NCBI GenBank assembly: GCA_002862965.1 | Contig: PKCW01000044.1 | Span: forward strand, 1 to 5,382 | Source of the DNA: Pseudomonadota bacterium | GTDB taxonomy: Bacteria > Pseudomonadota > Gammaproteobacteria > UBA5335 | Length of the DNA stretch: 5,382 bases | Direction of reading: 5' to 3' | Shown here: piece by piece, positions 1 through 5,382 of the stretch | Layout of the letters: every line of letters starts with the position of its first letter | Numbering within the stretch: the first letter of the stretch is position 1 | The notes under the pieces: generated by a model | Database searches by the model: none | The model's input: the letters and a program-made list of their open reading frames with translations, nothing else | What the model was told of the DNA's origin: nothing | Made by a program: the position numbers and the translations under genes

Positions 1-1403
1 TCGCCGGTGCGGTCGACGAACTGGTAGTGGCGGCAGCCGATGTGACGGATCAGATCGCCGGTGTTGAAATAGGCATCGCCCTGCTTGAACACGTTGCGCA
101 GGATCGCGGCCTCGGTTTTTTCCTTCTGGGTGTAGCCGACGAAGGGCGTGGCCTTGGTGATCTTGCCCAGCAGCAGGCCCGGTTCACCGTCCTCGGCCGG
201 GATGAGGTGGCCCTCGGGGGTGCGCACCGGCTGCTCGGCTTCCTTGTCGTACTTGACCAGCGCGATGTTGCCGCCGCCGAAGCCGATGGTGTTGTCCATG
301 TTGAAGATGTTCAGGAAGGCCACGTTGCCTTCGCTGGAGGCATAGAACTCGTAGATGTTGCCGATGCCGAAACGCTGGCGGAATTCCCGCCAGATGGTCG
401 GGCGCAGGCCGTTGCCGATCATCATCCGGACCGTATTTTCGGCATCGTCGGGCCGCGGCGGACAGTTGAGCAGATAGCGGCACAGTTCCCCGACATAACC
501 GAAGCCGGTGCAGCGGTAGTGGTGGATGTCCTTCCAGAACTCGCTGGCGCTGAAGCGGCGGCGGATGACCACGGCCGCAGGGCCGGAGACGATCGCGCCC
601 CAGCACACGAGCAGGCCGGTGGCGTGGTACAGCGGCAAGGTCAGGTAGAAGATGTCGTCGGACCGCATGCCGGAGATCACATGGCCGAAGCCGGCGTGGG
701 CCGCCAGCCAGCGCTCGTGGTTCGTGATGGACGCCTTGGGCATGCCGGTCGTGCCCGAGGTGTAGATGTAGAACAGAAAGTCCGACTTGGTGACCGTGGC
801 GGTGGTCGGCGGATTGGCATCGCTCAGGCCCGCGAGGATGCGGGCGAGGTTCCGGTAGCCGGCCGGTGCTTCGCCGAAATCCCGCGTCGTGTCGCGATCG
901 GCCATGAAGTAGAAGGCGTCCGCCGGAAGCGCGAGCTCGCCGCGCACCGCTTCCAGCGGGGCCGCGAGTTCCTCGGCCACGATGGCGGCCACCGGCTTGA
1001 CCAGATTGATGCTGTGGGAGAGCACCTTGCCGGTCTGCGAGGTGTTGATCAGCGCCGCCACGGCGCCGACCTTGGCGATGCCGACGGCGCAGAACAGGAA
1101 CTCCGGCCGGTTTTCCATGAACAGGGCCACCACATCGCCCTTCCTGACGCCCTGGTCGATCAGGAAATGCGCGACCCGGTTGGCCTGCGCATTGAATTCC
1201 TTGTAGGTATAGCGCCGATCCTGATAGAAGATGGCGGGATTGTCCGGATAGCGCCGCGCCGCGTCTTCGATGACCGAGCCCAGGGAGGTATGGTGACGCA
1301 GGGGATTCAGGATCCGGCCGGCCTTGATGAAATTGGGGATGCGGGCGATCAGCCGGGGGGCCTGCTTGATCACGTCACCCAGATGAATGCGGTCGGTGCT
1401 CAT
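1..1403 (-). CDS. Long-chain/very-long-chain acyl-CoA synthetase, FATP (SLC27)-like, 3' end cut by window
   Basis: This enzyme activates fatty acids: it adenylates the carboxylate with ATP and then forms the CoA thioester, in the cytoplasm or at the inner face of the membrane. The frame is open from ATG 1403-1401 to the left edge (467 codons plus 2 nt). Visible motifs of the ANL adenylate-forming superfamily are the phosphate-binding loop YTSGTTGMPKAS (residues 214-225), LPLYHATG (256-263), the A5 motif YEFYASSEGN (351-360), the ATP-ribose aspartate in NTGDL (447-451, D450), and the start of the hinge motif FVDRTG (462-467). The wording of these motifs (IYTSGTTG.PKA, YASSEGN, VDRTGD) matches the FATP-like bacterial branch rather than classical FadD. 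Members are about 600 residues long, so roughly 130 residues, including the catalytic A10 lysine, lie outside. The start is supported by AGGAGA nine bases upstream. It is transcribed away from the gsp genes. Substrate chain length cannot be read from the sequence; bile-acid or other carboxylate CoA ligases are less likely alternatives. Confidence 0.92.
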   Translation of the reverse strand, partial: MSTDRIHLGDVIKQAPRLIARIPNFIKAGRILNPLRHHTSLGSVIEDAARRYPDNPAIFYQDRRYTYKEFNAQANRVAHFLIDQGVRKGDVVALFMENRPEFLFCAVGIAKVGAVAALINTSQTGKVLSHSINLVKPVAAIVAEELAAPLEAVRGELALPADAFYFMADRDTTRDFGEAPAGYRNLARILAGLSDANPPTTATVTKSDFLFYIYTSGTTGMPKASITNHERWLAAHAGFGHVISGMRSDDIFYLTLPLYHATGLLVCWGAIVSGPAAVVIRRRFSASEFWKDIHHYRCTGFGYVGELCRYLLNCPPRPDDAENTVRMMIGNGLRPTIWREFRQRFGIGNIYEFYASSEGNVAFLNIFNMDNTIGFGGGNIALVKYDKEAEQPVRTPEGHLIPAEDGEPGLLLGKITKATPFVGYTQKEKTEAAILRNVFKQGDAYFNTGDLIRHIGCRHYQFVDRTG

Positions 1404-1412
1404 GAAACCGGG

Positions 1413-1418
1413 TCTCCT
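1413..1418 (-). promoter_or_regulatory. Ribosome binding site of the acyl-CoA synthetase gene
   Basis: The minus strand reads AGGAGA here, with nine bases between it and the ATG at 1403-1401. It is the only strong Shine-Dalgarno match close to that ATG and it decides the start chosen for the ligase. Confidence 0.8.
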
Positions 1419-1490
1419 GATGCGTCGGGTCGTGGCGGATGCGATGGATGGCGCAGCCTCGCGGCAGCGGACGGGTGACCGCCGGCCAGG

Positions 1491-1520
1491 TTGAACGATT
1501 GGAAGGTTAGGGAGATTAAT
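1491..1520 (+). promoter_or_regulatory. Weak candidate promoter for the gsp operon
   Basis: TTGAAC (1491-1496, 4 of 6 matches to the -35 box) is followed after 18 bases by ATTAAT (1515-1520, 4 of 6 matches to the -10 box). The suboptimal spacer and moderate matches make this tentative. It overlaps the candidate minus-strand promoter, so both directions would compete for the same DNA. I see no better sigma70 match and no clear sigma54 (-24/-12) element between here and the gspC-like gene. Confidence 0.2.
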
Positions 1521-1541
1521 GCAGCGCGATAGACGAGTCAA
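1513..1541 (-). promoter_or_regulatory. Candidate sigma70 promoter for the acyl-CoA synthetase gene
   Basis: On the minus strand TTGACT (1541-1536, 5 of 6 matches to the -35 consensus) is followed after exactly 17 bases by TAATCT (1518-1513). The second box keeps the important T1, A2 and T6 of the -10 box but matches only 3 of 6 overall. It lies in the most AT-rich stretch of the intergenic region and would give a leader of roughly 100 nt before the ligase ATG. No transcript evidence is available, and chance matches are possible. Confidence 0.4.
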
Positions 1542-1685
1542 AATCATGCGCTTGAGCGGGGACCGCCCCGGCCTCCCGAGCGCCTGCCGGCTGATGGGGA
1601 CTGACGCCGGAATGTCATTTGGAACCGCTACAGTCACCGCGCCGCGGATTTGCGGGCGGACAGGCCGACTGTGCGGCAACGGGTG

Positions 1686-2309
1686 ATGGCGATGGCCGGT
1701 TCCGGTCGATGGATTCCGAGCACACGAGCCCCCCTGTGGGTGGCTATGATCCTTGGGGTATCGATGCTGTTCCATCTGCGCTGGCTGCCTGCGCCGGCGC
1801 CTGTCGCGCCGCCGCTGCCCCAGGGTCCCGCGACCCCGAGCGCCGGCACGGCGGCCGACGCGCTGGCGCAGAGTCTCGGTCATCCCTTGCTGCCGGCTGC
1901 CGCGGAGAACGCGTCGGCGGCGGTGGCCCCGCAGCCGACCGCGCTGGACGCGCGTCTGCGGGGCGTCAGCACCGGCCTGAGGCTGCCGGTCGCGATCATC
2001 GATCACGCGGGTCAGGCCCGGGTGGTGGGCGAAGGGGACGCCCTGGGCGCGGCACGCATCGAGCGCATCCTACCCGACCGCGTCCTGCTCGAGCACGCCG
2101 GCCGGCTGGAAACGCTGTCGCTGCATCGCGAGGCTGCGGCGAGCGCGGGCGGTGGACCGGGGTCCGTCGATGCCGGGACCGAAGCCGCGGGCGCGCGCGA
2201 TGCCGATATGGACCAGTGGATGAACAATCTTTCCGAGGCGGATCCGGAAACGGCCGCCTGGCTGCGCGAAAGGATGCGGGAACTGCATGACCAACCGGCG
2301 AACGATTGA
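1686..2309 (+). CDS. gspC: GspC-like type II secretion inner-membrane protein, without PDZ domain
   Basis: GspC is the bitopic inner-membrane subunit that connects the T2SS assembly platform to the N0 domain of the secretin. Numbered from ATG 1686 (207 aa), there is a short basic cytoplasmic N-terminus, one membrane helix at about 16-34 (APLWVAMILGVSMLF), and an Ala/Pro-rich periplasmic linker at about 35-84. The homology region (HR) follows at about 86-146, with RLRGV, AIID, VGEGD and DRVLLEHAGRLETLSL in the expected order. After a Gly/Ala linker the protein ends in a charged, probably helical tail (about 175-202). Many GspC proteins are about 270-300 aa with a C-terminal PDZ or coiled coil; a PDZ domain is absent here. 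The start is uncertain: TTG 1650, GTG 1671, GTG 1683 and ATG 1692 are in frame, the frame is closed by TGA at 1602, and none has a strong Shine-Dalgarno. The 3' end overlaps gspD by 23 nt. The family call rests on the HR pattern plus the neighbours. Confidence 0.83.
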   Translation: MAMAGSGRWIPSTRAPLWVAMILGVSMLFHLRWLPAPAPVAPPLPQGPATPSAGTAADALAQSLGHPLLPAAAENASAAVAPQPTALDARLRGVSTGLRLPVAIIDHAGQARVVGEGDALGAARIERILPDRVLLEHAGRLETLSLHREAAASAGGGPGSVDAGTEAAGARDADMDQWMNNLSEADPETAAWLRERMRELHDQPAND

Positions 2310-4320
2310 ATCCCTCCGGCGCTGGACCGGCCCGCTGCTGATGCTGCTCCTGCTGGGCGGACTGCCGCTGCGCGGCTGGGGCGCCGAGCCGGTGACGCTC
2401 AACTTCCAGGAAGCCGACCTCGCCGCGGTCATCGAAACCGTCGGCCGGATCACGGGGCGCAACTTCGTGGTCGATCCGCGCGTCAAGGGCCGGGTGACGG
2501 TGGTCTCTCCCGGTCCGCTCGAGCCGGTCGAGGTGTATCAGATCTTCCTCTCGGTGCTCGAGGTCAACGGCTACGCCGCCGTCGACGAAGGGGCGGTCAC
2601 CAAGATCGTGCCCGACGTCAACGCGCGCCAGAGCGGCACGCCGGTCCGCGTCGGCGCGACCGAGCCGGCCGGCGCCGGCCTCGTCACCCAGGTCATCCCG
2701 CTGAAGTACATCCCCGCGGCCCAGCTGGTGCCGGTGCTGCGGCCGCTGGTGCCGCAGAACGGCCTGGTCGCCGCCTATGCCGACACCAACACGCTGATCA
2801 TCTCGGATCTCGCCGCCAATGTCGGGCGGCTGGTCGAGATCGTGCGCAGTCTCGACCGGCCGACCCACAATCAGCAGGAAGTGGTGGCGCTGACCCAGGC
2901 CTCGGCGGGCGAGGTCGCGCGCGCACTCAAGGCGCTGGCGGGCGAGGGCGCGGCCGGGCAGGTGGTCGCCGATGAGCGCACCAACAGCGTGATCCTGAGC
3001 GGCGACGCCGCCACGCGTGCCCGGCTGCGCCTGCTGGTCCAGCAGCTCGACGGGCCGCGCAGCGCCGGGGGCAATACCTATGTCGCCGCGCTGCGCTATG
3101 CGCGCGCCGAGCAGGTGGCGCCCATCATCGCCAGCATTCTGGGCGGCAGTGTGGCCGGCAAGACGGGCGAGGGCGCCGCGCCGGCCACGCCGGCGGGGAC
3201 CGACAAGGCGCGCGTGCAGGCCTATCCGGCCACCAACGCCGTGGTCATCACCGCCGCGCCCGATCAGATCGCGACCGGCCGCTCGGTGATCGAGCAGCTC
3301 GACATCCGCCGGCCGCAGGTGATGGTGGAGGCGCTCATCGTCGAGGTCTCGGCCGACCGCAGCAAGGAGATCGGCGTGCAGTGGGCCATCAGCGGCATCG
3401 CGGACGGCACCGGGCCGGCAGGCCTGATCAACTTCGCCAACAGCGGCCTCAGCCTGGGCTCGCTGGCCACGGCCTTGCTGGGCTCGGGCACCGGCGGCGA
3501 GACGGGCGGCCTGGGCACCGCCGCGCCGAGCCTCGGCGGCGGCGGCACCTCCGGCCCGGGCGCGCTCAACGTCGGCGAGGGCGGCACGCTCGCCATCGGC
3601 AAGGTCAACGGCAGCGGCACCGACTGGGCCGTGCTGCTGCGCGCCCTGCTCAGCGACACCGACACCAACATCCTCTCCACCCCGACCCTGCTCACGCTGG
3701 ACAACGAGGAAGCCGAGATCGTGGTGGCCCAGACCGTGCCCTTCCTCACCGGCCAGTTCACCAACACCGGCGCGGCCAACTCGGCGCTCAACCCCTTCCA
3801 GACCATCGACCGCCAGGACGTGGGCCTGACGCTCAAGGTCAAGCCCCAGATCAACGAGGACGGCACCGTGCTGCTGGCGGTGGAGCAGGAGGTCGCCAGC
3901 GTGGAGCAGGCCAGCAAGGCGCGCATCGGCGCGGTCGACGTGGTCACCAACAAGCGCGCCATCAAGACCAACGTGCTGGTCGACAACGGCGCGACCATCG
4001 TGCTCGGCGGCCTGATCGACGATCAACTCTCGGAGGGGCAGAGCCGCGTGCCGGGGCTGGCCTCGATCCCGGTGCTGGGGGCCCTGTTCCGCTTCGACAA
4101 CAGCCGCGTGGTCAAGCGCAATCTGATGGTGTTCCTGCGCCCCACCGTCCTGCTCGTCGCCCAGGACAGCGTGACCGCCACGCACGGCAAGTACCAGGCC
4201 ATCCGCGAGCAGCAACTGCGCCAGCGCGAGCCGGCGCCGGGGCGGCCGACGCTGCTGCCCGAGGTGGCGCCGGGCGAGGAAATGGCGCCCGTCGAGGAGG
4301 GCGGCGGTGTCCGTCGCTGA
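2287..4320 (+). CDS. gspD: Type II secretion system secretin GspD
   Basis: GspD forms the multimeric outer-membrane channel through which folded proteins leave the periplasm. The protein is complete (677 aa, usual for the family). It has a signal peptide (basic MTNRRTIESLRR, then hydrophobic PLLMLLLLGGLPL, cleavage near residues 30-33). The periplasmic N0 domain follows (about 35-110, starting VTLNFQEADLAAVIETV), then repeats N1 (about 132-192), N2 (197-256) and N3 (263-341). The secretin pore domain (about 342-620) contains the gate region (461-491, with VPFLTGQF), VGLTLKVKPQI (512-522) and the secretin signature VPGLASIPVLGALF (588-601). A C-terminal tail (621-677) has a helix around KYQAIREQQL and a Pro/Glu-rich end; it is the position of the pilotin-binding S domain. 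N3 carries a Gly/Ala/Pro loop (286-309) and the pore domain a glycine-rich insertion (399-433). ATG 2287 lies inside the end of gspC, with GGGA five bases upstream. Secretins of type IV pili (PilQ) are excluded by the domain order and by the GspC and GspE neighbours. Confidence 0.97.
   Translation: MTNRRTIESLRRWTGPLLMLLLLGGLPLRGWGAEPVTLNFQEADLAAVIETVGRITGRNFVVDPRVKGRVTVVSPGPLEPVEVYQIFLSVLEVNGYAAVDEGAVTKIVPDVNARQSGTPVRVGATEPAGAGLVTQVIPLKYIPAAQLVPVLRPLVPQNGLVAAYADTNTLIISDLAANVGRLVEIVRSLDRPTHNQQEVVALTQASAGEVARALKALAGEGAAGQVVADERTNSVILSGDAATRARLRLLVQQLDGPRSAGGNTYVAALRYARAEQVAPIIASILGGSVAGKTGEGAAPATPAGTDKARVQAYPATNAVVITAAPDQIATGRSVIEQLDIRRPQVMVEALIVEVSADRSKEIGVQWAISGIADGTGPAGLINFANSGLSLGSLATALLGSGTGGETGGLGTAAPSLGGGGTSGPGALNVGEGGTLAIGKVNGSGTDWAVLLRALLSDTDTNILSTPTLLTLDNEEAEIVVAQTVPFLTGQFTNTGAANSALNPFQTIDRQDVGLTLKVKPQINEDGTVLLAVEQEVASVEQASKARIGAVDVVTNKRAIKTNVLVDNGATIVLGGLIDDQLSEGQSRVPGLASIPVLGALFRFDNSRVVKRNLMVFLRPTVLLVAQDSVTATHGKYQAIREQQLRQREPAPGRPTLLPEVAPGEEMAPVEEGGGVRR
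4294..4300 (+). promoter_or_regulatory. Ribosome binding site of gspE
   Basis: GAGGAGG lies inside the gspD coding sequence, six bases before GTG 4307. It is the strongest Shine-Dalgarno in the window and supports the GTG start and independent or coupled re-initiation on gspE. Confidence 0.85.
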
Positions 4321-5382
4321 AGAGAGTCCGCTGCCCTTCACCTTCGCGCGCCGGCACGGCCTGGTGGTGACCGAGCTGCATGCCGATCACGCGCTGATCG
4401 GCTACCGGCCCGATGCCCGGCTCGAGGTTCTGGCCAGTCTGCGCGCGCGGCTCGACCGGCCGCTGCGGCTGGTCGAGCTCACGGCGGAGGACTTCGAGGC
4501 GGCGCTCAATCGCCTCTACAGCGGCGAAGGCGGCGCGGCGGCCGAGGTGATCGACAGCCTGGATCAGGCCGGCGACCTGCACGATCTCGCGCTGGCCCTG
4601 CCCGAACCCGCGGATCTCCTGGAACAGGCCGACGACGCGCCCATCATCCGGCTGATCAACGCCATCCTCACCGAGGCCGTGCGCGAGGGCGCCTCCGACA
4701 TCCATTTCGAGCCCTTCGCCAGGACGCTGCGCGTGCGCTTGCGCGTGGACGGGGTGCTGCGCGAGGTGCTGCGTCCCAAGGCGGGGCTGGCGCCGCTGCT
4801 GGTCTCGCGCATCAAGGTCATGGCGCGGCTCGACATCGCGGAGAAACGCGTGCCCCAGGACGGCCGCATCTCGCTGCGCGTGGCGGGTCGGCCGGTGGAC
4901 GTGCGCGTGTCGGTGCTGCCCTCGGGGCACGGCGAGCGGGTCGTCATGCGCCTGCTCGACCAGCAGGCGGGACGCTTGTCGCTGCGCGAGATCGGCTTCG
5001 AGCCGGCCGAGCGCGAGCGCCTGCTGTCCTGGATCGCCGAACCGCACGGCATCGTGCTGGTCACCGGGCCGACCGGCTCGGGCAAGACCACCACGCTCTA
5101 CGCCGCCCTGAGCCATCTGAACGAGGCCAGCCGCAACATCATGACCGTGGAGGATCCCATCGAGTATTTCCTCGAGGGCATCAGCCAGACCGCGGTCAAC
5201 GCCAAGGTCGACATGAGCTTCGCTCGCGGCCTGCGGGCGATCCTGCGCCAGGACCCGGACGTGGTGATGGTCGGTGAAATCCGCGATCTGGAAACCGCCC
5301 GCATCGCGGTGCAGGCCAGCCTGACCGGGCATCTGGTGCTCTCGACCCTGCACACCAACAGCGCCATCGGCGCCGTGACCCG
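4307..5382 (+). CDS. gspE: Type II secretion system ATPase GspE, 3' end cut by window
   Basis: GspE is the cytoplasmic hexameric ATPase that powers pseudopilus assembly, docking on GspL and GspF. The frame runs from GTG 4307 to the right edge (358 codons plus 2 nt). An N1E-type domain comes first (about 8-72, starting FTFARRHGLV). The N2E domain follows (about 106-205) with EGASDIHFEP (127-136) and RVPQDGRISLRV (181-192). The RecA-like domain shows Walker A GPTGSGKTT (254-262, K260), the Asp box TVEDPIEY (280-287), Walker B RQDPDVVMVGEIRD (314-327, catalytic E324) and the His box GHLVLSTLHT (341-350, H349). Family members are about 490-570 aa, so the C-terminal part, including the tetracysteine zinc-binding motif, lies outside. 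The start overlaps the gspD stop by 14 nt. PilB of type IV pili is a close relative; the overlap with gspD and the short N1E domain favour GspE. Confidence 0.96.
   Translation, partial: MSVAEESPLPFTFARRHGLVVTELHADHALIGYRPDARLEVLASLRARLDRPLRLVELTAEDFEAALNRLYSGEGGAAAEVIDSLDQAGDLHDLALALPEPADLLEQADDAPIIRLINAILTEAVREGASDIHFEPFARTLRVRLRVDGVLREVLRPKAGLAPLLVSRIKVMARLDIAEKRVPQDGRISLRVAGRPVDVRVSVLPSGHGERVVMRLLDQQAGRLSLREIGFEPAERERLLSWIAEPHGIVLVTGPTGSGKTTTLYAALSHLNEASRNIMTVEDPIEYFLEGISQTAVNAKVDMSFARGLRAILRQDPDVVMVGEIRDLETARIAVQASLTGHLVLSTLHTNSAIGAVT

Larger units (their letters stand above)
1404..1685. other. Divergent intergenic region
   Basis: This stretch separates the minus-strand ligase from the plus-strand gsp genes. 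It holds the ligase Shine-Dalgarno, the two overlapping promoter candidates around 1491-1541, an imperfect inverted repeat (AGCGC-GAT at 1523-1530 against ATC-AT-GCGCT at 1543-1552), and a small GC hairpin (CGGGG 1557-1561 with CCCCG 1566-1570) that has no T-run and so is not a convincing terminator. If translation of the GspC-like gene begins at the alternative TTG 1650, the region ends at 1649. I see no further gene in it. Confidence 0.6.

Noticed and set aside
27..1478. Long plus-strand open frame of 483 codons
   Set aside because: It is antisense to the acyl-CoA synthetase, whose frame carries a full series of ANL motifs. The translation is rich in Gly, Asp, Val and Arg with no recognisable domain, as expected for a shadow frame in GC-rich DNA.
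1557..1570. GC hairpin (CGGGG-ACCG-CCCCG) as a terminator
   Set aside because: The stem is only five pairs with no T-run on either strand, and it lies between divergent genes where no terminator is needed.
1996..4341. Very long minus-strand open frame of 781 codons opposite gspC and gspD
   Set aside because: The opposite strand encodes a complete secretin with all its domains. The antisense product is a low-complexity His/Arg/Asp/Ala-rich chain without motifs, the usual mirror of GC-rich codon bias.
3381..4370. Plus-strand open frame of 329 codons inside gspD in another frame
   Set aside because: Its product is almost entirely Arg, Gly, Ala, His and Pro, typical of a +1 shadow of a GC-rich gene, and it crosses the real gspD/gspE junction.
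4112..5353. Minus-strand open frame of 413 codons opposite gspE
   Set aside because: The plus strand here encodes GspE with Walker A, Walker B, Asp and His boxes. The antisense frame is a composition artefact.
4307..5382. PilB-type pilus ATPase as an alternative for the last gene
   Set aside because: The gene overlaps gspD, follows a GspC-like gene, and has a short N1E domain of the GspE type, so a type II secretion assignment is better supported.

Overview
The window is GC-rich Gram-negative bacterial DNA with two divergent blocks. A type II secretion (T2SS) start in the order C-D-E, a FATP-type bacterial acyl-CoA ligase and the strong GC bias fit a proteobacterium. I would guess a gammaproteobacterium, but the sequence alone does not fix the lineage.

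Layout. Positions 1-1403 on the minus strand hold the first 467 codons of a fatty-acid/long-chain acyl-CoA synthetase of the FATP/SLC27-like branch. Its C-terminus lies beyond the left edge. Positions 1404 to about 1685 are intergenic: a good Shine-Dalgarno and a candidate sigma70 promoter serve the minus-strand ligase, and a weaker promoter candidate faces the other way. From about 1686 to the right edge, three tightly packed plus-strand genes encode T2SS components: a short GspC-like inner-membrane protein, the complete secretin GspD, and the first 358 codons of the ATPase GspE. The last is cut by the right edge. Each junction overlaps (23 nt for C/D, 14 nt for D/E), so this is very likely one translationally coupled operon continuing to the right.

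How the genes work together. GspE hydrolyses ATP in the cytoplasm to drive pseudopilus assembly. GspC spans the inner membrane and links that platform to the periplasmic N-domains of GspD. GspD forms the outer-membrane pore through which folded exoproteins leave. The acyl-CoA ligase is an independent divergent gene of lipid metabolism; nothing in the sequence ties it to secretion.

Overall this is a fairly ordinary chromosomal region. I see no RNA genes, mobile elements, CRISPR arrays or clear terminators. The points worth a second look are the GspC-like protein without a PDZ domain, the glycine-rich insertion in the secretin, the unsettled gspC start, and the compact divergent promoter region.
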